A DNA stretch of 64,000 bases from Gammaproteobacteria bacterium. GTDB taxonomy: Bacteria; Pseudomonadota; Gammaproteobacteria; HK1. The notes beneath the pieces are model-generated. The model saw only the letters and a program-made list of their open reading frames with translations. It did no database searches and had not been told where the DNA came from. This document shows, piece after piece, positions 36,919 through 45,947 of this stretch. A program made the translations under genes and the position numbers. The stretch lies in contig WLWT01000001.1 of assembly GCA_012103455.1 (NCBI GenBank), positions 3,355,288 to 3,419,287 on the forward strand, read 5' to 3'. The stretch's first letter is position 1, and each line of letters starts with the position of its first letter.

Positions 36919-38700
36919 TTAAAAAGCAAAATTGACCCGTGCATAAGCCAATCCCGATGCAAAGACTGCCGCATCCAGATTATTGGATGATGCGACACTA
37001 TCCGACCACGCCACATCAAAACCGATCTTGCCACCGCGGCTGCGCAATCCGATGGCCGCACCGGTCAGATTTCCGCCATTGATGCCAAAGTCCTCTTCTT
37101 CGAACACATGAGCAAAATCGATGGCTGCATAGGCTTCCAATGTTCCAAACACCTTTGTAAATGGTTCGTTTTTTGATTGCGTCAACTGGAGGGCACATTC
37201 ATTGCGCGTCATCACACCACGATTGCCGAACACAACAGATTCGCGCAATCCCCGAACCGTTGAATACCCGCCATAAGCAATCTGCTCCGAGCCAAACAAA
37301 AGGTCTGGCGTGTATTGCCCGCTTACCTGACCATTATAGGTCGCAGTTAGGCCACCTAGTTTGAAGAGCTTGAAATAACCGATGGAACCATTCACACTTC
37401 TAAACTGCCCCTTCGGCGAACCGGCAGGGGCCGTATCATCATCAAAAGCACCCTAGATATCCAAACCCTGATGGTAGCTTGTTGACGCAACCCACTGACC
37501 GCCAAAAAACTGTCTGGAGTGAACTAGCTCCAATGAACTTATCGTAAGATCACGGCTGGATACATCTATTCGGTTGCCCAAAATAAAATTCTCGGTCTGT
37601 TTCCATTTGAGTTTGCCAGATAGTGAGGTGATTGAGATCTGATCGCGATGAACAACCCTCGAGACACTCGCGCTCACAGATCGCGAAAGACCCGAGGTAT
37701 CAATATCTGAAACTGCTCCGACAATTTGCGAATTGTATTCACTCCATAAACCATCCACCGCAAATGTCCAATAACCGTAAGGAACAGAAAAACCACCTGT
37801 ATAGGTGTCACTGCTTGGAACATCGTCAAAATATAGAGGATGGCGGTCCATCGACCGCTGGTAGCTGAAATTCCATTGCTCATTCAGACGCAAAACATCT
37901 TCAAACCCCCAATCGACCCTCGACTGGTATTTGCCGGTTGATGAGGCACCCAAATTGTCAAAGCCCACGGTTCCATACCAGTTTTTAGACTTGTTTCGTC
38001 GAACCTGCAAAACCGATGAGCCCGGTTTTTGACCCCCCTCCAGTTCAACTGTTGCATGGTTTGACCGCAGCCGGTTAAGCTGCTCAAGCCCCTGCTCAAT
38101 GTCACGCAAATTGACCGGCTTGCCCACCATTGCGGGAAATGCGGTATCGATCCGGCTTCTGTTTGTATCAGGCTCACCGTCCATTACAATAGATTCCAGC
38201 TTACCTTCGACGACAACGATCTCAAGCAAACCATCTGCCAAATCCTGCTCCGGCAACAATGCACGCGAAGTGATGTAACCTTTCTCCACATACAAAAATG
38301 TCAACTGCTTGAGAATATTGTTGAGATCGGAAAGCCCCAGACAGTGTCCCTCGAACTCGGAAACGACCCCGTTGACTGCGCGAGCTTGCAACAATGTAAC
38401 GCCGGTTAGCGAAACCGTGTTGACCTCAATACAAGCCTCATCCGGTGCAGCAACCTCCCTTCGTGGAGGAGCAACATTTGCACCACCGGGTGGCCGGTTA
38501 TCGAGCCTACTTCGCTCCAGTTGGCGCTGACGTTCATCGGCCGCCCGGTCGCGCTCGATCTGTTCAGCCTGTCTTGCGGCATCATCGGTAACACTTTGCG
38601 CTTGAGCCATATCTTGCAGGCCCAACAAAAACAGATTGGCAGTCAAAACAACCGGCAACACCGATTTGCAAAAAACCCGACCCAGCATGATGGCAATCAC
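36919..38700 (-). pseudogene. cdiB: CdiB/FhaC-type outer-membrane transporter with in-frame amber
   Basis: Two-partner-secretion transporter. Signal peptide (VLPVVLTANLFLLGLQDMAQA), periplasmic arginine-rich linker, POTRA domains starting at CIEVNTVSLTGVTLL, then the 16-strand barrel (NWYGTVGFDNLGASSTGKYQ onward). A single TAG at 37453-37455 interrupts the barrel after YHQGLDI, and the same frame continues (GAFDDDTAPAGSPKG...) to a barrel-type C-terminal phenylalanine (AYARVNFAF). The mutated codon was probably TGG, CAG or similar. Without suppression the barrel loses its last ~180 residues, including the usual VRGLRE motif (in TVRGLRESVVFGN), and export of CdiA should fail. Confidence 0.9.
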
Positions 38701-38726
38701 TCGGATACATCCGCTTGCTGGGTATT

Positions 38727-39347
38727 TTACTCTTCAGGCAGATCACCGGAAGCAAGCGCGTTGAACGCTTTGGTAAAGCCCTTCAAAGAAAATTCTACCC
38801 TGATGACCTTGCCGTTCAACAGTCGGAACAACCCCGCACCGTTGTGTGCGCGCTTCAGATTTGTCAACAGAGAGTGGTCAGCAGGAATAACGACCTGACA
38901 GCCTTGTGTACTACAATGCCTGAATCTCGTCAGAAAAGGCTTTTTCTTTCCCACGATCAAACCGAAATCCGACGGCAAATGAATATCCAAACCAAGAGGC
39001 ATCCATACCACCAGCGCCCATTTTACTTTTCCAACCTCGTCATCGGCGCGTATCAACGCCACATTGAACAGCTCAATATGTGCCCCGTTCTGCTGTGCTC
39101 GCACCGACTGAGCAATCTCGCATTCGGGTTGCTGTACCTCTGCTGCCTGCTTGCTCGGCACAAGACACTGGTAGGTCCAATCACTATATTGACGGATTTG
39201 TATTTTCAAATCTTGGCGGTCGCTTGAAGTGTCAGAAGCGCTTACCTGCGCATGAACCGGGTACGCCAAGTACAAGAAAATCAGGGGATACAGTGTAAAT
39301 TTGGCGAGTTTGCAAATCTCGATAGAGCAGTATTTTTGTTGTTTCAT
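38727..39347 (-). CDS. IalB-like secreted protein (invasion-associated locus B family)
   Basis: A 206-residue protein with a signal peptide (LAKFTLYPLIFLYLAYPVHA) and the IalB-type pattern W-x2-C ... C-x-I-x-Q (SDWTYQCLV; PECEIAQSV), plus later cysteines in FRHCSTQGCQVVIPA. IalB homologues are periplasmic or surface proteins first described in Bartonella; a biochemical role is not known. It is the first gene of the CDI operon, 26 bp before cdiB, and may assist export or surface display. Confidence 0.78.
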   Translation of the reverse strand: MKQQKYCSIEICKLAKFTLYPLIFLYLAYPVHAQVSASDTSSDRQDLKIQIRQYSDWTYQCLVPSKQAAEVQQPECEIAQSVRAQQNGAHIELFNVALIRADDEVGKVKWALVVWMPLGLDIHLPSDFGLIVGKKKPFLTRFRHCSTQGCQVVIPADHSLLTNLKRAHNGAGLFRLLNGKVIRVEFSLKGFTKAFNALASGDLPEE

Positions 39348-39473
39348 TTTCCAATATTCACACTATGATTTATTTACAGGGTGCGATCTCAATATGATGT
39401 ATATAAGCAGCTCAATCGAATCCATATCGATCGAGCTTACGCCAACATTGATCCCAACGCGCATCCGTGTGGG

Positions 39474-39895
39474 TCAACCCACGCAACGAGAGAACGGCTT
39501 GAACTCCAGCCTCCTTCCAGCGCATGCCTCAATTGCATAGGCGCTGCTTAACCAATGTTTTACAAACGGTTTCACTAACACCCCAAACATCCACCCACTG
39601 TCGATCAATTCCAGACCTCGAATAAGACCCATTAAATAAGGCCCATTGCCTCTCGCTCTATCAGCTATTGCAACACAGGTTGCCTTGGGATATCGGTCCT
39701 TGACCTTCGATAGCTCTTGATCAAATCGACCATAACACTTTTTCTTGCCATATTCGGGTGTAGCCCCCATTTGAATGGTATGCAGTCTTTGCCCTTCGCG
39801 ATCATAAAGACTTATAGTACCCACCATGGACTCGCGCCAACCGCCTTCAGTTAACAGCATACAGCTTCCATCTATTCCAACACTCACGCTCTTAA
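39474..39895 (-). pseudogene. ISKra4-type transposase fragment
   Basis: Minus-strand coding fragment with SVGIDGSCMLLTEGGWRESM, VGTISLYDREGQRLHTIQMG and YPKATCVAIADRARGN, typical of the central part of ISKra4-family transposases. Its 5' side is cut by MITE copy 6, and the apparent 232-residue frame there is a chimera of MITE and transposase sequence. The 3' side ends without recognisable catalytic C-terminus. Confidence 0.7.
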
Positions 39896-40186
39896 GAGCA
39901 CCGCTAAAAATAGTCATTTTTTCGTGAGTGCAAGGAAGCACCGCGCACACAACCGCAGTGTATAGGTCATCACTGCTGCCCCACAAAATAGTTAAACACA
40001 GCGTATAAACTATTGATTTACATAAAAAATTGACTATGGCATTGTGTTTGAAACATGAAAACAGTTTTTCCAAAAATTTCAAAGAGTTAGTATGCTCTAT
40101 GGGACAGCAGTGATAGGTCATACCTGAGGATTGGAGCACGGCGCTGACGCCGCAATCGCGGAAACAGTGCATTTTTAGAGGGGCCC
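39896..40186 (+). mobile_element. MITE copy 6, split by a nested second MITE
   Basis: Outer element of the GGGCACC family (degenerate ends GAGCACC and GGGGCCC). It is interrupted at ATAGGTCAT by the element at 39971-40112. No clear outer target duplication remains. Confidence 0.9.
39971..40112 (+). mobile_element. Second MITE type, complete (142 bp)
   Basis: Ends CACTGCTGCCCCA and complementary TGGGACAGCAGTG form the inverted repeats, and the AT-rich interior has no gene. The 9-bp duplication ATAGGTCAT (39962-39970 and 40113-40121) shows it inserted into the outer MITE, whose uninterrupted copies carry this sequence once. A truncated sister is at 27651-27780. Confidence 0.9.
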
Positions 40187-40371
40187 ACTAGAGGGCGCAG
40201 CCCTTGGCCCAGAAAAACACCCACCTCGGTCAATCCAGTATTGTTGGACAATTCTAGACGCGATATGCGTCCGGCACGGCGTGCTAGGTGCAGCAGCAAA
40301 CACCGGTTCAAGCGCCTGGTTTTATCCGAGGAACGCTTCGCCTCTAAGGTCGTTATGATTTGGGCCGCCAC
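40187..40371 (-). pseudogene. Possible ROK-type regulator N-terminus, truncated
   Basis: A minus-strand frame from about 40371 encodes LLLHLARRAGRISRLELSNN followed by TGLTE, resembling the winged-helix start of ROK-family repressors (ISRxEL...TGLS). It runs into MITE copy 6 after ~63 residues, so only the DNA-binding N-terminus remains. The resemblance is short and the call is tentative. Confidence 0.35.
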
Positions 40372-40533
40372 TGCCTCACCCGATCCAGTTCAAATGATCA
40401 CAGTTCAAGCCGAGCATCAAATCTTGCCGCCGGTAAGGAAAAAGTTTAGAACTATTGGCCACGGCATCAACCGAGCGCAGGGCGCGGCCGTAGACCCCAT
40501 GACTGTAAGAGAACATCCGAGGAGTGAAGAGCT

Positions 40534-41517
40534 ATGTTGAGAAGAACCCTTGTGGGTCTTGCCACGGCGGCCAGCGTTTGCCTATTGGCCGCGGGTCTTG
40601 CCCAGGCGGCGGACTACCCAGCCAAGCCGGTCGCTTTGATCGCACCTTATGGCCCAGGCGGCGCCTCCGATCTGGCCGCCCGTACCCTGGCCTCCAGCGT
40701 GCCCGCCTACCTCGGCAACGCCATGATCGTCACCAACCGTACCGGCGCCGCCGGTGTCACCGGCTCCACCTTCGTCGCCAAATCCAAGCCCAATGGTTAC
40801 ACCCTCTTGCTGGCGCGGGTGGGATCGCAGGTGGGCGTTCCCGCCATCAACACCAAGATCCCCTACCGGTGGAACGACTTCACTTTCCTCGGCTTGCTCG
40901 AGTTAAATCCGTTCGTGTTGGTGGTCAATCCGGATGGACCTTACACAACTTTTGCCGATCTCGAAAACGCGGTCAAAGCCGGCCACAAAATAAGCTACTC
41001 CTCCGCCGGCGTGGGCACCCTCTTGCATATCGCCGTGGCGGTCTTCGCTGATGCCTTGGGCGCGGACTTCAAGAGGCTCAAGCACATCCCCTACAAAGGT
41101 GGCGGCAAGGCGGCGGCGGCGGTGATAGGCGGCCATACCGATATGAGCTTCCAGAATCTGTCCGCTGTCATCGGCGCCATCAACTCGGGTCAGTTGCGGG
41201 CATTGGCGGTGACCACCAAGGAGCGTTTCAAAGCCATCAAGGACGTGCCCACGGTGGGTGAATTGGGTCATCCCAAGCTGGAAGCCATCGTCGGTTGGAG
41301 CGGACTCTACGGCCCCAAGGGATTGCCGCAAAGCGTCATCGACAAGTGGGTTGATGTGCTACAGAGCGTCAAGAAAGACAAATCATGGAACCGGCTCACT
41401 ATCAAATTGGGCTCCATCCCGGCCATCAGTTCGCCAACGGCAATGGAGTCTTTCGCCGAGGCGCAGTTCAATACCTTCCGCGACATCACTAGCCGTCTGG
41501 GTATGACGATTAAATAA
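40534..41517 (+). CDS. Bug-family (TctC-type) periplasmic solute receptor
   Basis: A 327-residue tripartite-tricarboxylate-type binding protein. The signal peptide (LVGLATAASVCLLAAGLAQA) is followed by the family start DYPAKPVALIAPYGPGGASD, the NRTGAAGVTGS loop and the IPYKGGGKAAAAVIGGHTDM ligand-site segment. The ligand is unknown. The ATG at 40534 follows the ribosome-binding site GAGGAG. It is followed by a stem-loop and a sulfatase gene, suggesting capture of a sulfated or organic-anion substrate. It could partner the TctA/TctB permease 13 kb away. Confidence 0.9.
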   Translation: MLRRTLVGLATAASVCLLAAGLAQAADYPAKPVALIAPYGPGGASDLAARTLASSVPAYLGNAMIVTNRTGAAGVTGSTFVAKSKPNGYTLLLARVGSQVGVPAINTKIPYRWNDFTFLGLLELNPFVLVVNPDGPYTTFADLENAVKAGHKISYSSAGVGTLLHIAVAVFADALGADFKRLKHIPYKGGGKAAAAVIGGHTDMSFQNLSAVIGAINSGQLRALAVTTKERFKAIKDVPTVGELGHPKLEAIVGWSGLYGPKGLPQSVIDKWVDVLQSVKKDKSWNRLTIKLGSIPAISSPTAMESFAEAQFNTFRDITSRLGMTIK

Positions 41518-41543
41518 CCGGGCACAGAGATTATTGTGGTAAC

Positions 41544-41571
41544 GCACAGGCGCGGAGGCCTGCGCCTGTGC
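41544..41571 (+). terminator. Stem-loop between receptor gene and sulfatase
   Basis: GCACAGGCGC, 8-nt loop, GCGCCTGTGC, followed by CGGTTTAG without a long T-run. Likely an attenuator or mRNA stabiliser after the receptor gene rather than a strong terminator. Confidence 0.65.
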
Positions 41572-41615
41572 GGTTTAGCGCACCTTAATATCAACGCTTG
41601 ATATTACCGCGGCGA

Positions 41616-43163
41616 ATGAGACCGGACGTGGCACGGCAACCGAATATATTGATGATCATGGCCGATCAGATGGCGCCGCAGGTGCTGCCCGCCTACGGCC
41701 ATGCGCTGGTCAAGACCCCACACATAGACGCTCTGGCCGAGCGCGGCGTGGTGTTCGAGAACGCTTATTGCAACTTTCCGCTGTGCGTGCCCTCACGCGC
41801 GTCGATGTTGACGGGGCGCTACGCCAACAGCATCGCCGTGTGGGACAACGCGGCGGAAATGACGGCCTCCACGCCAACCCTGGCGCACTATCTGCGCGGC
41901 GCCGGCTACTCCGCGACTTTATGCGGCAAGATGCATTTCATAGGCCCCGATCAGCTACACGGTTTCGGTGAACGCTTGACCACGGATATCTATCCCTCGA
42001 ATTTTGCCTGGACACCGGATTGGACCGAGGGCGATAGGCCTACCGGCATCAGCATGCGGGCCGTGATCGAAGCGGGGCGCTGCGTGCGCAGCCTACAGAT
42101 CGACTACGACGATGAAGTGGAATACCACGGCGGGCAAAAACTCTACGACTTAGCCCGGTTCGCCGGCGATCAGCCGTGGTTTTTATTGGTGTCTTTTACC
42201 CACCCGCACTCGCCTTTTATCACTACCGATCGGTATTGGGATCTGTACCGACATGAAGATATAGAGAGGCCGGCGGTGGCACCCATCGCCTTGGAGCATT
42301 TGGATCCCTTCAGTCGCTGGCTCTACTTCGCCCACGCTCAGGACCGGCATACCGTCACGGAAGAGCACGTACGCAATGCCCGGCACGCCTACTACGGCAT
42401 GGTCAGCTATATTGATGACAAGGTCGGCCATCTGCTGTCGGTGTTGGAGGCTACCGGACTCGCCGATTCCACCGCCGTCGTATTCACCGCTGATCATGGC
42501 GAGATGCTGGGCGAACGGGGCATGTGGTACAAGCAGACCTTCTTCGAGTGGTCCGCCAGGGTGCCCTTCATCATCAGCGGTCCCGGCATCGCGGCGGGCC
42601 GGCGGGAAGCGGCGCCGGTGTCACTGGTGGACCTCCTGCCAACTTTGCACGACCTAGCGACAGATGCTGCGCCGTTGCCGGAGGTGGCGCCGTTGGACGG
42701 TCATTCGCTGGCGCCGCTGTTAGGGACCGCCGCAGTTAAGCACCGATGGGAACACCCGGTTATCTCGGAATACACCGGAGAAGGCACCTGCTCGCCGTGC
42801 CGCATGATTCGCCGCGGGGCGCTCAAATGTATTTATACCCATGGGCACCCACTGCAGCTGTTCGACTTAGCCAACGATCCGTTGGAACTCGACGATAAGG
42901 CCAACGCTCCGGCTTATGCCGGGCGCCGGGACACGCTGGCGGCGCAGTTGTTGGATGGCTGGGATGCGCAGGACGTGGAGGCACGGGCTAGAGCCAATCA
43001 GGCGCAGCGGCATTTTATCCAAAAGGTCACGGGCGGCGCCCCCACCTGGGCATTCGAGGCCCGCCCCGGCGACACGGAGCGCTATGTGCGCAACGCCAGT
43101 GCTGTGGCTACCAAGGGCAAAGCGCGGCTGCCTTATGTGCCACCTACCCCCTTCGAGTATTAA
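41616..43163 (+). CDS. Sulfatase, choline-sulfatase-like (second copy)
   Basis: A 515-residue arylsulfatase-family enzyme. PLCVPSR gives the formylglycine Cys at residue 57. Metal-site segments are MIMADQMAP and TADHGEMLGERGMW, and FIGPDQLHGFGER and SFTHPHSPF are substrate-pocket motifs shared with choline sulfatases. It is clearly homologous to the enzyme at 5162-6697 but diverged enough not to be a recent duplicate. The ATG at 41616 is preferred over an in-frame TTG 18 bases upstream. It follows a Bug receptor and precedes an inverted repeat and MITE copy 7. Confidence 0.87.
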   Translation: MRPDVARQPNILMIMADQMAPQVLPAYGHALVKTPHIDALAERGVVFENAYCNFPLCVPSRASMLTGRYANSIAVWDNAAEMTASTPTLAHYLRGAGYSATLCGKMHFIGPDQLHGFGERLTTDIYPSNFAWTPDWTEGDRPTGISMRAVIEAGRCVRSLQIDYDDEVEYHGGQKLYDLARFAGDQPWFLLVSFTHPHSPFITTDRYWDLYRHEDIERPAVAPIALEHLDPFSRWLYFAHAQDRHTVTEEHVRNARHAYYGMVSYIDDKVGHLLSVLEATGLADSTAVVFTADHGEMLGERGMWYKQTFFEWSARVPFIISGPGIAAGRREAAPVSLVDLLPTLHDLATDAAPLPEVAPLDGHSLAPLLGTAAVKHRWEHPVISEYTGEGTCSPCRMIRRGALKCIYTHGHPLQLFDLANDPLELDDKANAPAYAGRRDTLAAQLLDGWDAQDVEARARANQAQRHFIQKVTGGAPTWAFEARPGDTERYVRNASAVATKGKARLPYVPPTPFEY

Positions 43164-43208
43164 CCCAGTCGAGCACTAACCCACTGCTGGAATTAACCCA
43201 GTGCCGGA

Positions 43209-43254
43209 ATTAACTCCGGCGCTCTTTTGCCAGCCGGCCAATGCCGGAGTTAAT
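43209..43254. terminator. Inverted repeat downstream of the second sulfatase
   Basis: ATTAACTCCGGC and GCCGGAGTTAAT form a 12-bp stem around a 22-base loop between convergent genes. It is preceded by partial repeats of TTAACCCAGT-like units. It may terminate the sulfatase transcript. MITE copy 7 lies 3 bases beyond it. Confidence 0.5.
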
Positions 43255-43257
43255 GGT

Positions 43258-43399
43258 GGGCACCTGCTAAAAATAGTCATTGTTTCGTGAGTGCAAGGAA
43301 GCACCGCGCGCGCAACCGCAGTGTATAGGTGATACCTGAGGATTGGAGCACGGCGCCGACGCCGCAATCGCGGAAAAAGTGCATTTTTAGCAGGTGCCC
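43258..43399 (+). mobile_element. MITE copy 7 (142 bp)
   Basis: Ends GGGCACCTGCTAAAAAT and GCAGGTGCCC with a perfect target duplication TGGT (43254-43257 and 43400-43403). It lies between convergent genes, 5 bp from the SDR stop. Confidence 0.93.
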
Positions 43400-43404
43400 T
43401 GGTC

Positions 43405-44322
43405 TTATTCCAGCGGCAACCCTGGATGTTGACTCCTCGCATCGGCGATATCGAAGAACTGGCTCGCTAGGGCTGGCATGGCCACTTCGCCGATGAGTTC
43501 AGGCGTCCAGCCACCATGGTGATGCACCATACGCGCCGGCTTCGGCAACCCGTAGAGGGTTAACTCGGATGCGCGCTGATGGAATACCTGCCCGTTCGGG
43601 CTACAGCCCTCGGAACCCAGATACACACACAAGGGGGCGATGGCATCGGCTTTTGACCGGCGCAGGCGCTCCTCGCGCGCGGCCGCCATCGCCGGATCCT
43701 TAGGCGTAGGCACCGATCGGGTCATGCGTGTATCGGCGGACGGCGCGATCACATTGGCCTTAATGCCTTTGCCGGCGTTTTCCATAGCGACTATACGCGC
43801 CAGCGCAACGATTCCCATCTTTGCGGCGCCGTAGTTCGATTGACCGATGTTGCCCAACAGACCGGAGGTGGAAGACACCATGATGATGCGGCCATATTCC
43901 TGCTCGCGGAACAAATTGATGGCGGCGCGGCAGACGTTGAAGTGGCCCGTTAAGTGGACGTCGATCACCGCCTGCCAGTCGTCAGGCGACATCTTGTGGA
44001 ACATGCGATCGCGCAAAATCCCGGCGGGATTGAACACGATGTGGCAACCACCGAATGCGTCCCGCGCTTGCTGTACCATACCCAGACAGTCTTCGAAGCT
44101 CGCCACCGAGCCGAAGTTGGCCACCGCTTTACCCCCCGCCGCTTTGATCTCACCGGCAATGGCCTGTGCCGGGGTTTGATCGCCGCCTTCACCACCGCCA
44201 CCAACGCCCGGATCATTGACCACCACGCTGGCGCCGTTGGCGGCCATCAGCTTTGCCACTTCCGCCCCCACACCGCGGCCGGAGCCGGTACAAATGGCCA
44301 CGCGGCCATCCAACATTCCCAT
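43405..44322 (-). CDS. Short-chain dehydrogenase (hydroxyacyl-CoA dehydrogenase-like)
   Basis: A 305-residue SDR. NAD(P)-binding TGSGRGVGAEVAKLM at the N-terminus, a VVNDPGVGGGGEG loop as in the dehydrogenase domain of MFE-2-type enzymes, catalytic Ser in MVSSTSG and YGAAK (Tyr and Lys). The C-terminal ~80 residues extend beyond a minimal SDR. The start at 44322 (MGMLDGRV) is preferred over an in-frame ATG 15 bases upstream because AGGAAG is properly spaced. The substrate is unknown; it may act on the product of the divergent Rieske oxygenase or a CoA intermediate. Confidence 0.85.
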   Translation of the reverse strand: MGMLDGRVAICTGSGRGVGAEVAKLMAANGASVVVNDPGVGGGGEGGDQTPAQAIAGEIKAAGGKAVANFGSVASFEDCLGMVQQARDAFGGCHIVFNPAGILRDRMFHKMSPDDWQAVIDVHLTGHFNVCRAAINLFREQEYGRIIMVSSTSGLLGNIGQSNYGAAKMGIVALARIVAMENAGKGIKANVIAPSADTRMTRSVPTPKDPAMAAAREERLRRSKADAIAPLCVYLGSEGCSPNGQVFHQRASELTLYGLPKPARMVHHHGGWTPELIGEVAMPALASQFFDIADARSQHPGLPLE

Positions 44323-44483
44323 CGTTCGCTTCCTCATCTGATCGCAACAGCCGGTGACACTAGCATCGGCGCGAACGTTCACTCAAACCGTGCGGTAAGC
44401 CGATCGTATATAGGAGACAAGCGTTGCGGCGCTGCCGGGCCGGATGGTGGTTCAATCAGCTAAGATCGCCGCTTTGAAGTAGA

Positions 44484-44638
44484 GGGCACCTCTAACAAAT
44501 GCACTTTTTCCGCGATTGCGGCGTCAGCTCCGTGCTCGAATCCTCAGGTATCACCTATACACTGCGGTTGCGCGCGCGGTGCTTCCTTGCACTCACGAAA
44601 CAATGACTATTGAAAAATGACTATTGTTAGAGGCGCCC
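44484..44638 (-). mobile_element. MITE copy 8 (155 bp)
   Basis: Reverse orientation, with a perfect target duplication TAGA (44480-44483 and 44639-44642). It is longer than its sisters because of a 14-bp tandem duplication (ATGACTATTGAAAA) near the A end, at 44603-44627. The A end lies 21 bp from the Rieske oxygenase start codon. Confidence 0.93.
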
Positions 44639-44659
44639 TAGAGCCTGCGAGACAAATCA

Positions 44660-45919
44660 ATGACGCTCACCACTGCCAACGAACTCAGCGAATCCTTTCA
44701 GTGGCCGGCGCAAGGTGTTGCCCGGGTACCATACCGGTTGTTTTCCGATCCTGAAATCTACGCGCTCGAACAGGCGCGCATTTTCAAAGGCCCGGTCTGG
44801 CATTTCCTCTGTCTCGAGATAGACATACCCGATGCGGGTGACTACAAGACCGGCACCGTTGGCGACACACCGGTGGTGGTGACCCGGGATAAGGACGGCG
44901 CTATCCATGCCATGGTCAACCGCTGCGCGCACAAGGGTGCCTTGGTCTGCCTCAAAGAGCGCGGTCATGCCAATACCCTGTCATGCATCTACCACGCCTG
45001 GACTTATGATCTGAAAGGACAATTGAAAGGCGTGGCATTCCGCAACGGGCTGAAGGGCAGAGGCGGCATGCCCGATGATTTCGATCCGGCTGAGCACCGC
45101 CTGCAACCGCTGCGGGTCGCGCGCCTGTTCGGACTGGTCTTCGGCACGTTTTCCGAGGCGACGCCGCCCATTGAAAGTTGGCTCGGGCAGACCATGACCG
45201 CTTTCATGCAACGCAACTTTGATCGGCCCTTAAAGTTATTGGGCGTGCACAGTCAACTTATCCATAACAACTGGAAATTATACGCGGAGAATATACGCGA
45301 TTCTTATCACGCCACTTTGCTGCATACTTTCTACACCGCGTTCAAAGTCAACCGCCTGGATATGGATGGCGGCATTATCCTGGCCGACGGCACACCGTGG
45401 CATCACTACAGCTACGCCAAACGGGCCACCTTCGATGAAGCCGGCGAATACACCGCCGCGCACGTTCATTCCGCTCAATACGGCTCCCGATTGGCCGCCC
45501 CGCAACTGTTGGCGGCGTGGGATGAGTTCGATGATGGGATTACCCACAGTATTCAGGCGGTGTTTCCCACGTTGGCGTTTCATTTCACCTTGAACTCCTT
45601 AGCGGTACGCTATTTCGCGCCCCGTGGCCTGAACGCAACGGAACTCTACTGGATGTATCTAGGGTATGAGGGCGATACCCCGGAGCAAACCCGTATGCGG
45701 GTGATGCAAGGTAATCTGACCGGTGCCGCCGGCTTGGTATCACTCGAAGATGGTTGCATCAACGAATTCGTGCAACGGGGCACCAGTGGTAGCGCGCAGC
45801 ACTGTGCATTCATGGAAATGGGTGGCCGCGGCGTCGCTTCTAGCGAAGCGTCGCGGGCAACGGAGGTTGCCATACGCGGTTTCTGGACCGGCTACCGCGA
45901 GATCATGGGCTTTGAATAA
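44660..45919 (+). CDS. Rieske non-haem iron oxygenase, alpha subunit
   Basis: A 419-residue catalytic subunit of an aromatic-ring-hydroxylating dioxygenase. The Rieske cluster ligands are Cys89, His91, Cys109 and His112 (NRCAHKGALVC; LSCIYHAWTYD). The mononuclear iron site is Asp214-x2-His217-x4-His222 (ENIRDSYHATLLH), with the bridging Asp at 214 and a third carboxylate expected near LEDGCINEF. The sequence style is closest to anthranilate/benzoate-type oxygenases. The substrate is unproven. The beta subunit follows after 28 bp; no reductase or ferredoxin gene is present, so electrons must come from elsewhere. MITE copy 8 ends 21 bp upstream, in place of a native promoter. Confidence 0.9.
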   Translation: MTLTTANELSESFQWPAQGVARVPYRLFSDPEIYALEQARIFKGPVWHFLCLEIDIPDAGDYKTGTVGDTPVVVTRDKDGAIHAMVNRCAHKGALVCLKERGHANTLSCIYHAWTYDLKGQLKGVAFRNGLKGRGGMPDDFDPAEHRLQPLRVARLFGLVFGTFSEATPPIESWLGQTMTAFMQRNFDRPLKLLGVHSQLIHNNWKLYAENIRDSYHATLLHTFYTAFKVNRLDMDGGIILADGTPWHHYSYAKRATFDEAGEYTAAHVHSAQYGSRLAAPQLLAAWDEFDDGITHSIQAVFPTLAFHFTLNSLAVRYFAPRGLNATELYWMYLGYEGDTPEQTRMRVMQGNLTGAAGLVSLEDGCINEFVQRGTSGSAQHCAFMEMGGRGVASSEASRATEVAIRGFWTGYREIMGFE

Positions 45920-45947
45920 ACCGACATCACCGACCTACACGGCCCTC

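Noticed and set aside
39474..40172. A 232-residue minus-strand reading frame
   Set aside because: Its first ~90 codons are MITE and nested-MITE sequence; only the 3' part is a real transposase fragment, so I annotated that part alone.
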